Assembly (NCBI GenBank): GCA_945876035.1
Contig: CAMCMU010000032.1
Location: 1 to 53,283, forward strand
DNA: 53,283 nt
Reading direction: 5' to 3'
Source of the DNA: Schlesneria paludicola DSM 18645
Lineage (GTDB): Bacteria; Planctomycetota; Planctomycetia; Planctomycetales; Planctomycetaceae
The position numbers were made by a program, and so were the translations under genes. Below the pieces are notes generated by a model that made no database searches, was not told the DNA's origin, and was given only the letters and a program-made list of their open reading frames with translations. Position 1 is the stretch's first letter. Each line of letters opens with the position of its first letter. Positions 44,784 to 53,283 of the stretch are shown here, piece after piece.

Positions 44784-46001
44784 ATGAATCGTTTCATTTC
44801 ACTGACCGTGTTATTGGTGCTGATCGGCCTTCTGGGCAGCACATTCTATCAGGTCATTGCGCCGTTTCTGCTGCCGCTGTTTCTCGCTGCGATCTTGTCG
44901 GTCCTGTGCCAACCGGTCCACCTGTACTTCCTGCGGAAGCTTGGCGGGCGGAGTGCATGGGCGGCAGCATTGACCACGACGGCGTTCGCCGTTGCGGTCG
45001 TTGTACCGCTCGTCATCGGCACATTCATCGGTACGATTGAGTTCTACAATTTGGCTGACCGGCAGTGGGATGGCGACTGGCGAAAGGGTTTCGACTTGTT
45101 GTGGCAGCGGGTTGTCGTCCCCAGTCTTGAGCGATTGCGACCGTTCCTAGCGAGCGACTTTTCCGAACAGACGATCGCGGCGTGGCAAGTTCGATTCACT
45201 GCAGAACTTCAAACGTTGGCCATGCAACTCGGTGAAAAGACCTTCAAACTGGCTTCGTCGACGGTCGAGATCTTCGTATCACTCGTCGTCGGAGGCTGCA
45301 TCTTCGTAGCCGCGTTGTACTACTTTCTTGCCGACGGGCCAGCGATCCTCGCGACCGGTGAGGAACTCATTCCACTGCCGGTGGATTATCAACGCCGACT
45401 GGCTCAACGTTTTGCGGGTGTCGTTCGTGCCGTTGTCACAGCCACATTTCTGGCGGCGTTTGCCCAGGGAGTTGCCATTGCACTCGCACTGTGGTTCTGC
45501 GGGCTCGGGGACTTTTGGTTCTTCTTGATCCTCAGCTCGATTGCCTCGCTAATACCGCTGGCTGGTGGCTGGCTGGTTTGGGGGCCGTGTGCCGTATGGC
45601 TGGCTTTGACCGGTCACTGGCCAGTCGCCCTTGCACTGGGTGTCTGGGGGCTGGCTGTCGTGGCGATGCTCGATAACGGCGTGAAAATGTATGTGCTGAA
45701 AAGCAACGCGGACCTGCATCCCTTACTGGCCTTCATCAGCGTCATCGGCGCACTTCATGTCATGGGCCTGTGGGGCATCTTCATCGGGCCAATCGTGGCG
45801 TCTTGCCTGTTCGCACTGATCCAAATCTTGAACGAAGAATTGAAGGCCATGACACTCGAGCGTCGGAACTTGTCCACCTCTTCTCTCTCAACGTCTCCAC
45901 CGGCTAGTCCCGCGCCGTCCCCTGCATCTTCGTCCGCCATGGCCGTTAAATCCGTCAATCCGCAGTGGTCTGCAGCCCAATCAGAAGCGGATGAATCCTG
46001 A
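44784..46001 (+). CDS. AI-2E family transporter
   Basis: A 405-aa membrane protein of the AI-2E/TqsA/PerM family. The N-terminal pair of segments (FISLTVLLVLIGLLGSTFYQ, then PFLLPLFLAAILSVLCQPVH) is typical, followed by a third (AFAVAVVVPLVIGTFIGTIE). After an amphipathic middle come SLVVGGCIFVAALYYFLADG, AVVTATFLAAFAQGVAIALA and the conserved end LHVMGLWGIFIGPIVASCLF. The C-terminal tail is serine- and proline-rich (STSSLSTSPPASPAPSPASS), longer than usual. Some relatives export autoinducer-2 or sodium ions; the substrate here is unknown. The ribosome-binding site is weak. Confidence 0.92.
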   Translation: MNRFISLTVLLVLIGLLGSTFYQVIAPFLLPLFLAAILSVLCQPVHLYFLRKLGGRSAWAAALTTTAFAVAVVVPLVIGTFIGTIEFYNLADRQWDGDWRKGFDLLWQRVVVPSLERLRPFLASDFSEQTIAAWQVRFTAELQTLAMQLGEKTFKLASSTVEIFVSLVVGGCIFVAALYYFLADGPAILATGEELIPLPVDYQRRLAQRFAGVVRAVVTATFLAAFAQGVAIALALWFCGLGDFWFFLILSSIASLIPLAGGWLVWGPCAVWLALTGHWPVALALGVWGLAVVAMLDNGVKMYVLKSNADLHPLLAFISVIGALHVMGLWGIFIGPIVASCLFALIQILNEELKAMTLERRNLSTSSLSTSPPASPAPSPASSSAMAVKSVNPQWSAAQSEADES

Positions 46002-46165
46002 GTCCGAAAGGCGGCGGAAGAACAAAAGGTGTCCGCCGCTGTAATCGTGAGTGACACCACGGTCGAGCCTCCACTCTGACAACCGGTTCTCGAACAGACT
46101 GCGTCATCTGCCATCAGTGATCACTCGCGCCGGCGCGCGGGCCTATCCCGATTTCTCGGGTACTC

Positions 46166-48178
46166 TCAGTCTCCGACCTGGGAGTCGATCACGTTCCATG
46201 TCTCGTCAAAGAAGCCCGAAGTCACCAGCGTTTCGGCCACCGTCCCCACATCGAGTTCCGGATTCGGCTCATTCACCTGGATCACCGCCCAGTCACCCCG
46301 TCGAGGAAAGACCATGTAGCTAAATCGAAGTTCCCGTTCATGCCAGGTATGACCACTATTAAAAACGACGTAACGTCCCGTGGCTGCGGGTAGCGGATTG
46401 GGCGAAATGAGCTGCAGTCCGTGATCGGCCGCTGAATAATTCTGGTTGCCAAGCTGACACTCTTCGGCGTTCCAACGGAGCGGTAGCATGGGGGCGATCT
46501 CACCGATCCAGCGATTGCTGCCAGGATCACCAAAGAGGATCAGGTTGCAGCGATGAAGATCGTCTGCGGTCACCTCCGTATCGTTCTTGATCGGCAGATC
46601 ACCGCGGTAATGACGCCGCCATTCCTGTTCGAATCGCTGCAGATTCGCCTCGGCCCACGCGTTGACCACCGGGTTCCATGGCGTCCCTGTGCCGCGGACA
46701 CACAGAAACCGAGTGGCGAATGCGTCGTCAATCGGCCCCTGCAGCCCGGGACGCTTGCCACTCAGAACGACCTCCGCCCGAGTTCCCTGGTACCGCCAGT
46801 GACCGGCCGCGCGTTCCAACACGATGCCCGTGGTTTCGATCGTCGTTCGCGGGGGCAGGATGATCGTTGTTCCCCCGAGAATCACTCGTGTGATCGGAAC
46901 TCTGCCTGGAAGGGCCGGAGGCCGGAGACAAAAACGCGTGATATTTTGCGGCTCCGCAACGACGATCGAACTGTCCGTGGTGATGCGGGCATCGAGTTCC
47001 GCGCGCTGATAATGTTCCGCAAGACCCAAAATTTCGACCCAATGACAGCGACTATACCTGAGCGTCCACGTGACGAACCGAATCTGTTCCGGTGTCGCGT
47101 CGAGACCGCGCGCTGCATGCTGGCCAATCAGACGCAACTGCTCTTCCAGCACGCTGGCTTTCACTCCATGTCCCCCGCCGATATCCACCACTTCGACGAA
47201 AGGAATCCCCTCGGTCTCGAATGCTTTCTGAATCAGCAGATGCGAACTAAAATAGTGATCCTGATCACCCATCGCAGCGACCACCGGCACCATTCTCGCA
47301 TTGCCCGTATAGTCGATGGCATCCACGAGGTGGAGCATCTTCTTCTGCCATGATGTCAGTGGGTCAAGCCGAATAAAATGAGGCCACGGAGAATTCGCGA
47401 ATTCCACCGTGTCGACCGGTCCCGCCGTGGGACCGAGCGCCACAAATCGATCCGGACGCTTCAGCCCCACCTGCCATGTGCCGACTCCGCCCAGCGAACT
47501 ACCACGCAAAACGACCCGAGTCCGATCGATGGAATAGTTACGGCAAACCGCTTCGATCGCTTCATCGATATCCGTTTCGCCCTCAAAGCGATATGCATTT
47601 TCCCCGAGTCGCCCCATCGGATGGACTTCGATGTAGTTGGCGCTCGGACCGGTCTCCGTCTCATCACCTTGATCGAATTGGCGGATGTACAGTAAGTCTC
47701 CGATTCCGCTGGCCCGGCCACCATGACTGCCGTGCAGGACGACATCCAGTCGGATCGGTTGACGCGGATCGTACATGGCGGGGACGACAAGTCCGAAGGG
47801 CTGCGTCGAACCATCGACGGAGGAAACGAATCCACGGATGAGCCGACCCCGCCGTGTGCTCCATGGCCGGCTGCCGGATTCAAGTGCCTCAATCCGCTGG
47901 CTCGCCCGTCGAATCGCCTGCTGGACCATCGCCGTTTTTTGCGCATCGAGTTCCGGCTCAAGATCGATCGCCCAGACCGCCGCTTTGAGAAAGATCTGCG
48001 CATCGGCCCACTCATCAGCGGGCACGCGTCCCTCTTTTTGCAGCGTCATCATTCGCGATTGCAATGGTCGCAAAGCCAGTTCGAGTTCTGTGCGATCGGG
48101 ACGCTGTGCGGTGACGGACGGCAATGGCGGCACAGCCGTGACAATCAAGACGAAGATCTCGAAATAAATACGGTTCAT
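46166..48178 (-). CDS. Exported alpha/beta hydrolase (prolyl-oligopeptidase/esterase type)
   Basis: A 670-aa protein. A signal peptide (MNRIYFEIFVLIVTAVPPLP) is followed by a helical region and the hydrolase core. The nucleophile elbow is GSSLG at residues 226-230 with Ser228 in LRGSSLGGVGTWQ. LDVVLHGSHGG supplies the oxyanion strand, VAAMGDQDHYFSS the acid, and IGGGHGVK the histidine. The C-terminal 300 residues form a separate part with FGDPGSNRWIGEIAPMLPLR and VVFNSGHTWHERELRFSYMV, a pattern seen in large planctomycete hydrolases. Substrate unknown; ester or peptide bonds in the periplasm. The frame extends to 48430, but GAGGGG seven bases before the ATG at 48178 and the signal peptide fix the start. 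Confidence 0.87.
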   Translation of the reverse strand: MNRIYFEIFVLIVTAVPPLPSVTAQRPDRTELELALRPLQSRMMTLQKEGRVPADEWADAQIFLKAAVWAIDLEPELDAQKTAMVQQAIRRASQRIEALESGSRPWSTRRGRLIRGFVSSVDGSTQPFGLVVPAMYDPRQPIRLDVVLHGSHGGRASGIGDLLYIRQFDQGDETETGPSANYIEVHPMGRLGENAYRFEGETDIDEAIEAVCRNYSIDRTRVVLRGSSLGGVGTWQVGLKRPDRFVALGPTAGPVDTVEFANSPWPHFIRLDPLTSWQKKMLHLVDAIDYTGNARMVPVVAAMGDQDHYFSSHLLIQKAFETEGIPFVEVVDIGGGHGVKASVLEEQLRLIGQHAARGLDATPEQIRFVTWTLRYSRCHWVEILGLAEHYQRAELDARITTDSSIVVAEPQNITRFCLRPPALPGRVPITRVILGGTTIILPPRTTIETTGIVLERAAGHWRYQGTRAEVVLSGKRPGLQGPIDDAFATRFLCVRGTGTPWNPVVNAWAEANLQRFEQEWRRHYRGDLPIKNDTEVTADDLHRCNLILFGDPGSNRWIGEIAPMLPLRWNAEECQLGNQNYSAADHGLQLISPNPLPAATGRYVVFNSGHTWHERELRFSYMVFPRRGDWAVIQVNEPNPELDVGTVAETLVTSGFFDETWNVIDSQVGD

Positions 48179-48662
48179 GACTACGCCCCTCTTCTTCGTC
48201 CGTCCATGATGACTCGAGACTGTCCGCGGCCACAATCGAGCGATTGGCTCTAGCCGCAGTGTCCTCCGAAACAGGGACTGGAAAAAAATACTTGACCGAC
48301 CTTGGTACATCCTCTGATGAGTGTCCGCAGCGACCGCAACCAATCGTTCGTTTTGTCCCCGACACGATCCCCCGCTATACCTCATCTGATGAACGGAACG
48401 ATCTGTCCAACATTCGCACAACAGCTTCATTCAGGGAAACAGCAAGCGGCCAGACGTCTACAGCAGAGGCAAATTTCACCGATTGTCCGAGGAAACGATT
48501 TTAGCAGTGGAGAGACAGGGGCACCGATCCAAATCACGCACCCCTATCTCCTCCAACGACGCATGATGCTTAGAAAATTTTCGGCGGCGGGGGTGATGGC
48601 CCTTTCCACGGCCGATGGTGGATCCCTGAAAAACGCGCCGTCGCGTGGCGGGTCTAAAAACC
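48179..48662. other. Intergenic region upstream of the hydrolase gene
   Basis: No intact gene is supported. The plus-strand segment near 48560-48620 reads RRMMLRKFSAAGVMALSTAD, loosely like a twin-arginine signal, but nothing coding follows. The hydrolase promoter (minus strand) should lie at the left end. Confidence 0.45.
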
Positions 48663-48846
48663 GATCTGCGACACACCGCGGCATCGTTGCTGCTGATGGC
48701 TGGGACAAACATCAAAATCGTTCAAGAACGGCTTGAACACTCATCATGCAAACTGACTCTGGATACCGATCTTTCACCTCGTGGACGGGATGCAGGACGA
48801 AGCCGCAATTAATGCTCAACGAACTATTGACCAGAACACGGCCTGA
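48663..48846 (+). pseudogene. Decayed tyrosine recombinase (integrase) C-terminus
   Basis: From 48663 the plus strand reads DLRHTAASLLLMAGTNIKIV, then QERLEHSSCKLTLDT. This is the catalytic box of phage-type integrases (H-x-L-R-H-T, G-x5-Q-x2-L-G/E-H-S-S, T-x-D-x-Y). After LDT the frame shifts: the continuation FHLVDGMQDEAAINAQRTID, then QNTA and stop at 48846, is in another frame. The catalytic tyrosine has been lost in the shift (DTYSHL in intact relatives). The N-terminal and core-binding regions are absent. It ends 92 bp from the 3' end of tRNA-Thr, the usual integration site of such elements, so it is probably the scar of an integrated element. Confidence 0.8.
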
Positions 48847-48938
48847 ACTGATCCGAAGAGTTTGCCTCTCGTGAGCCAAAAACCAAGAATGCGGGACAAA
48901 AAACACCTCAAACCATTACTGGATTGGGCGTTGCGAGA

Positions 48939-49011
48939 AGCCGCCGGTCAGACTCGAACTGACGACCTATGCTTTACGAAAGCATTGCTCTACCAACTGA
49001 GCTACGGCGGC
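48939..49011 (-). tRNA. tRNA-Thr(CGT)
   Basis: A 73-nt tRNA. The acceptor arm GCCGCCG/CGGCGGC pairs fully. The D arm is TAGCTCAGTTGGTAGAGCA. The anticodon stem ATGCT/AGCAT encloses TTCGTAA with anticodon CGT, reading ACG. The T arm is GTCAGTTCGAGTCTGAC. CCA is not encoded. A plus-strand open frame that continues into polX crosses this gene and is not real there. Confidence 0.98.
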
Positions 49012-49206
49012 GCAGAACGCGTTAGAAAAATCTCGTGCTTGCAACTCCGACATCGCGAGCTCTCGTTGAGATTTGGCAAACCGCGGCGGGATGATAGCAA
49101 AAAAGAGACATCGGGCAAGGCCACGGGTTTCAGCAAACGGTGTATGATCTCGAGGCCGTCTTGGTGTTTCAGGAGATCGACATTCCATCTGCAGGACCGT
49201 AGCCAG

Positions 49207-50922
49207 ATGCTCAATCAACACATCGCTTCCCTGTTCGAAGAACTTGCCGATCTCTTGGAGATTCAAGGGGCGAATTCGTTTCGAGTCCGAGCCTATCGAA
49301 ATGCGAGTCGGACTCTTGAAAATCTCTCGGAATCCGCAGCCGATGTCGTGGCCACGACTGGCCGCAGCCTGACGGAGTTCGAGGGCATCGGCCAAGATCT
49401 GGCCCAGAAGGTTCGCACGATCGTCGAAACCGGTTCTCTACCACAGTTGGTTGAATTGCGGTCGCAGGTTCCCGCGGGCGTACTTCAAATGCTTCGCATC
49501 GCCGGACTCGGTCCGAAAAAAGTGGCGGCTCTTTTCCATGAACTTGGTCTGGCAACGCTCGCTGATCTGAAATCCGCTTGCATCGCCGGCCGCGTTGCCG
49601 ATCTCAAGGGATTTGGGAAAAAAACCGCGCAGACGATTTTGGACGGTATCGCACATGCCGAAGAAGTCGGGCGACGCATGTTGATCTCCATCGCCCGCGA
49701 CTCTGCCGAAGCGATCGTACACGACCTAAAACAACTTCCCACGGTGTCGCAGGTGTCTGTGGCAGGGAGTTGTCGTCGTCGCCAAGAAACGTGTGGCGAC
49801 TTAGACCTGCTGGCGGTGTCAGCGGACTCGACGGAGGCCATGGATCTCTTGGCCGCTCATCCTCTTGTCGAAAACGTGATCTCCCGCGGGGAGACCAAGC
49901 AGCGTGTGCGACTTCGAAGCGGAATCGAGCTGGACCTGCGGGTTGTTGCTGCCGAATCGTACGGCGCGGCGATGCAATACTTCACGGGTTCCAAGGAACA
50001 TAACATTGTCATTCGGCGACGTGCTCAGGAACGGGGATTAAAGCTCAACGAATATGGAGTTTATCGCGGCGATGACTATCTCGCAGGTCGGACGGAGGAA
50101 GAGGTTTACGAGGCTGTCGGCCTGCCATTTATTCCACCGGAACTTCGAGAGAACAGAGGCGAGATCGAGTGGGCCGAAGCGGGATCTCTGCCGCGTCTGA
50201 TTGAGTTAGAAGATATTCAAGGCGACCTTCACATGCATACCACCGCCACGGACGGTGCAGCGACAATTCGAGAAATGGCAGAAGCCGCGAAGGCGCGAGG
50301 ACTGAAGTACATCGCTATCACCGATCATTCAAAACGGGTCACAATAGCGAATGGATTGGACGCCGCTCGTTTGCGTCAACACTGGCGAGACATCGATCGT
50401 GTGCGTGGTGAGATTTCGGGGATTGAGATTCTGCGTGGAATCGAGTGTGACATCCTTGAAGATGCCACACTCGATCTCGATGATCAGGTCCTGAGCGAAG
50501 CCGACTGGGTGATCGCGGTCCTACACTATGGTTTGAAACAACCGCGTGAGAAGATCATGACTCGGTTGCTGAACGCGATTCGTAACCCGCATGTCGATGC
50601 GATCGGCCATCCCTCGGGGCGACTGATTGGAAGTCGCCCGCCTGCCGACATTGATTACAAAACTTTTCTCCAAGCCGCCGCCGAACACGGAGTGATGTTG
50701 GAAATCAATTCTTGTCCCTCGCGTCTCGATCTGAACGATATTCAGGCTGCAGCCGCCAGTTCGCTCGGCATCCCAATCGTGATCGATACCGATGCGCACT
50801 CGACGAGCGGACTTGATGACTTGACGTACGGTGTGGACCAAGCACGCCGCGCCGGGCTGACAAAACGTGATATCGCCAACGCCAGACCCTGGAATGAATT
50901 TCAAAAACTTCTCGCTCGCTAA
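49207..50922 (+). CDS. polX: Family X DNA polymerase/3'-5' exonuclease (PolX)
   Basis: A 571-aa protein with the bacterial PolX layout. Residues about 1-180 hold the helical and helix-hairpin-helix region (RVRAYRNASRTLENLSESAA, then LRIAGLGPKKVAALFHELGL). The polymerase palm has AGSCRRRQETCGDLDLL, with the metal-binding aspartates D198 and D200. FTGSKEHNIVIRRRAQERGL and EYGVYRGDDYLAGRTEEEVY follow. The PHP nuclease domain begins with GDLHMHTTATDG (H342, H344) and continues AITDHSKRVTIANGLD, GIECDIL and IVIDTDAHSTSGLDDL. It acts in base-excision and gap repair. The frame is open from 48862 but that part crosses tRNA-Thr; the ATG at 49207 fits the family's N-terminus. Confidence 0.93.
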   Translation: MLNQHIASLFEELADLLEIQGANSFRVRAYRNASRTLENLSESAADVVATTGRSLTEFEGIGQDLAQKVRTIVETGSLPQLVELRSQVPAGVLQMLRIAGLGPKKVAALFHELGLATLADLKSACIAGRVADLKGFGKKTAQTILDGIAHAEEVGRRMLISIARDSAEAIVHDLKQLPTVSQVSVAGSCRRRQETCGDLDLLAVSADSTEAMDLLAAHPLVENVISRGETKQRVRLRSGIELDLRVVAAESYGAAMQYFTGSKEHNIVIRRRAQERGLKLNEYGVYRGDDYLAGRTEEEVYEAVGLPFIPPELRENRGEIEWAEAGSLPRLIELEDIQGDLHMHTTATDGAATIREMAEAAKARGLKYIAITDHSKRVTIANGLDAARLRQHWRDIDRVRGEISGIEILRGIECDILEDATLDLDDQVLSEADWVIAVLHYGLKQPREKIMTRLLNAIRNPHVDAIGHPSGRLIGSRPPADIDYKTFLQAAAEHGVMLEINSCPSRLDLNDIQAAAASSLGIPIVIDTDAHSTSGLDDLTYGVDQARRAGLTKRDIANARPWNEFQKLLAR

Positions 50923-50985
50923 ACCGCTCAACGAGGGTCACGACACGGCGGTCGAAACGCGTATCGATCCAGCGACAGCATCCAT

Positions 50986-51006
50986 TGCCCTCGTCTCAAG
51001 AGGGCA
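50986..51006. terminator. Possible hairpin terminator between convergent genes
   Basis: TGCCCTC and GAGGGCA pair over 7 bp around GTCTCAA, between the convergent polX and amidohydrolase stops. No T-run follows on either strand, so an intrinsic terminator is not assured. Confidence 0.35.
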
Positions 51007-51112
51007 GGAGTCCTCTCCAAAAACAAGGACTCGATTCTAGTTTCTGTTTACGCTAGGCACCGCCATGCCCTCGGTGTCCGCCCATTCCAATCTCCCTAAA
51101 ATCGCGTCAAAT

Positions 51113-52519
51113 TTACGGGGAAACGTACTTCAGGAGATCTGCAGGGCGGCAGATTTTTCCGCCCCGCACAACGATTTCAATGGACCGCGTATTGCGGATG
51201 TTCTCCAGTGGATTATGGGTCAGCAGGATCAGATCGGCCAGTTTCTCGGGAGCAATCGTTCCTAATCTGGATTCCTCTTGCAAGACTCTGGCGTTGTGCA
51301 GCGTGGCCGCCTGCAAGACGGACGCCGGCGGAATCCCAGAGCCTACGAGCAACTCCATTTCCGTATGCATCGAATAGCCCGGTGGAACCTGTGGCTCCGG
51401 TGAATCCGTTCCGACAAGGATCGGGATACCCGCATGATGAAGAATTCCGGTCAACTCTTGAAGCTTGGCAAATTCACGGCGGCGTTCTTCTAACGAGTCG
51501 TCCTGCGGACACCCCGCTCGACGCAGGTAGATTGGCCAGAAATCGCGGAGCCGCTGTGGGACTCGTTGATTGTCCGGTGAATCACGTACCTCGGGGATGT
51601 CGGGTAGCAGGATCATCTGTCGATAGACAGACAACGTTGGATCGACATAGACGTGTCGCTCGGCGAGTTGCTTCACGAGCGACCTGCAAACCGGATTGTC
51701 AAAATCTATCCTCCCGCGAAATCCGGGTGTTCTGGGCATGTCTTCTGGAATCACGTAGTTAGAAACGGACACGATGTGTTCCAGACAATCGATGCCATCG
51801 GCCACGGCATCTTGCGCAGAGTACCGGCCAAGATGCGCTGTGACGATCATCCCGCGCCGATGGCCTTCTTCAATCACGGCACGCCCGACATCTCGTTGTG
51901 TCCCGGCATAGATCTTGAGCGTTCTGACTTTCCAATCGAGGAGATCCTCGAGAATCGCTGGCACCTGTCCGGGGTCAGTCACGGCGCGGCCGATGTCACG
52001 ATGGATGGGTGGATCAGCATCGATCAGCGGGCTGCAGGTGAAGACTCTGGGACACCTCTCCGCATGAGTTTCGGCATATCGTGACACCAGCGTCGCGGCA
52101 ACGATTTCATCACCGGCACTTCGGACCGACGTCACTCCCGCAGCAAGATACAGCGGCAGGATCTCATCTGCCGTAACGTGAGCAAAGTCGAGCACATGGA
52201 TCACGTGGACATGTGCATCAATTAGTCCTGGCAGCAAATATTTGCCTCGCCCATCAATCCGGATCGCAGCGTGAGGAATCGCTCGCACACTGTCGCTGGC
52301 GGAAACCGATTCAATCCGATCCCCTCTCACAACGACGGTCTGACGCGGAATCATCCGCCCCTGATTCGAATCAAATAGTGAACACTCCTCGATGACGATC
52401 CTTGCTTCGTCAGCGGTCACGACATGAAAATTAAACATCGCCCACGCCAGAAGAATCAGGGAGCGCAAAGTGAACGAGATTCGCCACGAGAATTGTGAAA
52501 AAACGCCCCGATTGATCAC
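51113..52519 (-). CDS. Exported amidohydrolase
   Basis: A 468-aa amidohydrolase-superfamily protein. A signal peptide (FTLRSLILLAWAMFNFHVVT) is followed by the composite beta-domain and TIM barrel. LLPGLIDAHVHVIHVLDFAH carries the first metal-binding histidines (H103, H105). The barrel continues with YLAAGVTSVRSAGDEIVAAT, KVRTLKIYAGTQRD with a lysine where the bridging ligand sits, VTAHLGRYSAQDAVADGIDC and GIPILVGTDSPEPQVP with the catalytic aspartate. LADLILLTHNPLENIRNTRS closes the beta-domain. It is of the imidazolonepropionase/prolidase-like type; the substrate is unknown. The frame begins at a TTG (52558), but the GTG at 52519 has AGAGGAGA nine bases upstream and is the likely start. Confidence 0.9.
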   Translation of the reverse strand: MINRGVFSQFSWRISFTLRSLILLAWAMFNFHVVTADEARIVIEECSLFDSNQGRMIPRQTVVVRGDRIESVSASDSVRAIPHAAIRIDGRGKYLLPGLIDAHVHVIHVLDFAHVTADEILPLYLAAGVTSVRSAGDEIVAATLVSRYAETHAERCPRVFTCSPLIDADPPIHRDIGRAVTDPGQVPAILEDLLDWKVRTLKIYAGTQRDVGRAVIEEGHRRGMIVTAHLGRYSAQDAVADGIDCLEHIVSVSNYVIPEDMPRTPGFRGRIDFDNPVCRSLVKQLAERHVYVDPTLSVYRQMILLPDIPEVRDSPDNQRVPQRLRDFWPIYLRRAGCPQDDSLEERRREFAKLQELTGILHHAGIPILVGTDSPEPQVPPGYSMHTEMELLVGSGIPPASVLQAATLHNARVLQEESRLGTIAPEKLADLILLTHNPLENIRNTRSIEIVVRGGKICRPADLLKYVSP

Positions 52520-52771
52520 GTTGACTTCTCCTCTTTTAAGATCCGTTTGTCGACTCAATTTTCGGGAAGCAGCCTCGCGTCTCCAACAATTTGGTCACCT
52601 CACGCCAAAATTCCGGCGGGTCGCTCGGCAACAAACTCACACGGCTGATCCACAGCGACGACGATAACGTACGGCTCAATCGGTCGCAAATCGGAGCAAT
52701 TGGCAGAACGCGCATGAGGAGTTCTGATCATCCGAGATGTCAACTGCCGCTCATGACCATCAAAACGGCCT

Positions 52772-52799
52772 TTGTTCTTCATCGGACTGACGTTATGAT
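52772..52799 (+). promoter_or_regulatory. Candidate promoter of the tmRNA gene
   Basis: TTGTTC (52772-52777) and TATGAT (52794-52799) resemble the -35 and -10 boxes with a 16-base spacer. They lie about 40 bp before the mature tmRNA 5' end, leaving a short leader for processing. Nothing else is seen in 52520-52771. Confidence 0.5.
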
Positions 52800-52839
52800 T
52801 ATGTCCGGTCTGGGAAGAGCTTCCTCGACTGAACCAAAC

Positions 52840-53189
52840 GGGGGCGACCGGATTCGACTGGATTGCTATAGGTTTGGGTGGCGTGTCGTGGTTGATCAGC
52901 TGGCCACGTAAAAAGCCGATCAAAACACAACTGCCAATCGGCCGTTGACCTTGGCTGCCTAGTGTGGCCGTGATTTAGGAATCCTTGCCGTTGGAGTCCG
53001 AAAGTCACACGCAAATACCGGCTGGCTCCAGGTCAATGTGACCTACGCCTGGAGTGAGACTTGTGGGACACTGGTTGCGAGTCGGCTTCGTTCGTTGAGC
53101 CGACCGTGACGACATCAATCAGCGGACTACACACGTAGAAGCTCATTCTGAGGTATCACAGGACAGGGGTTCAATTCCCCTCGCCTCCA
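52840..53189 (+). ncRNA. ssrA: Transfer-messenger RNA (tmRNA)
   Basis: A 350-nt tmRNA that rescues stalled ribosomes. The 5' end GGGGGCGACCGGATTCGACT and the 3' end AGGGGTTCAATTCCCCTCGC, then CTCCA, form the alanine tRNA-like domain, with acceptor pairing GGGGGCG/CGCCTCC and one G-U pair. The tag frame at 52933-52962 reads GCC AAT CGG CCG TTG ACC and TTG GCT GCC TAG, giving ANRPLTLAA, which ends in the LAA degradation signal. The sequence CCACGTAAAAAGCCGATC just upstream matches the region before the resume codon in other tmRNAs. The typical GACTACACACGTAGAAGCTC lies near the 3' end. CCA is not fully encoded (the sequence after the discriminator is CAT). It has its own terminator. Confidence 0.97.
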
Positions 53190-53194
53190 CATTG

Positions 53195-53229
53195 AGCCAG
53201 CTTGCGATTCGTCGCAAGTTGGCTTTTTT
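53195..53229 (+). terminator. Rho-independent terminator of tmRNA
   Basis: AGCCAGCTTGCGA (53195-53207) and TCGCAAGTTGGCT (53212-53224) pair over 13 bp with one G-U, loop TTCG, followed by a T-run to 53229. Confidence 0.95.
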
Positions 53230-53283
53230 CATGCACTTACGTCACTTTACAGTGGCTCGCCGGGGGTGCGGAACTCACGTTTT

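Noticed and set aside
48302-48736. A 144-aa plus-strand frame overlapping the integrase remnant
   Set aside because: It is in a different frame from the integrase residues and shows only a loose resemblance to a Tat signal.
48862-49206. A 115-residue N-terminal extension of PolX
   Set aside because: The frame crosses tRNA-Thr on the other strand and the extension has no family similarity; the conserved N-terminus begins at 49207.
1-53283. CRISPR arrays, phage clusters or insertion sequences
   Set aside because: The only repeats are short two- or three-copy tandems and one palindrome; no spaced repeat array, transposase or phage structural gene was seen.

Overview
The window reads as a chromosome segment of a planctomycete (order Planctomycetales; GC by eye about 55%, genus not assignable). 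The evidence is two DUF1501 proteins with twin-arginine signals, a vestige of a planctomycete cytochrome c (PSCyt1) motif, a carboxypeptidase-regulatory-like lipoprotein, a very large PQQ beta-propeller protein, a Gfo/Idh/MocA protein with membrane segments, and long intergenic spacers. Most genes are monocistronic or in pairs, and many are exported. Non-ATG starts are supported in several genes by good Shine-Dalgarno sequences.

Layout. 1-5.4 kb: three minus-strand genes (ECF sigma factor cut by the window edge, Gfo/Idh/MocA-like membrane protein, 1066-aa TPR protein). 5.7-7.8 kb: nitroreductase, rhodanese, UTP-glucose-1-phosphate uridylyltransferase. 8.2-9.8 kb: DUF1501 protein with a small 50-aa ORF coupled to it by an ATGA overlap. 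10.4-18.3 kb, plus strand: lipoprotein, xseB, secreted metzincin-type protease, an exported protein of unknown function, an orphan ParA and a membrane-anchored HEAT-repeat protein. 18.5-23.6 kb, minus strand: folD, a second DUF1501 protein, a B12-binding radical SAM protein and a STAS protein. 24.5-32 kb, plus strand: glycosyltransferase, a small acidic protein with its own terminator, the giant PQQ/helical-repeat protein and a creatininase-family protein. 32.1-43.6 kb: SMP-30 lactonase, gltX, a DUF11 protein, glutathione peroxidase, metallophosphoesterase, TolB-like propeller, DUF4432 protein, nadC. 43.7-53.3 kb: tRNA-Ser(GCT), AI-2E transporter, exported alpha/beta hydrolase, a decayed tyrosine recombinase next to tRNA-Thr(CGT), polX, an exported amidohydrolase, and the complete tmRNA gene with promoter and terminator.

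The gene set is mostly core metabolism, translation and rescue (gltX, tRNAs, ssrA, folD, nadC, galU), DNA repair (polX, xseB) and lineage-typical exported proteins. There is no CRISPR array, restriction system, intact insertion sequence, prophage or biosynthetic cluster. I do not see a clear new multi-gene system. The features most worth checking are the ATGA-coupled 50-aa ORF, the 129-bp imperfect palindrome, the integrase remnant beside tRNA-Thr, the degenerate PSCyt1 motif, two 21-bp tandem duplications that span stop codons, the in-frame 15-bp repeats in both DUF1501 signal peptides, and a creatininase-family protein whose usual metal ligands appear replaced.
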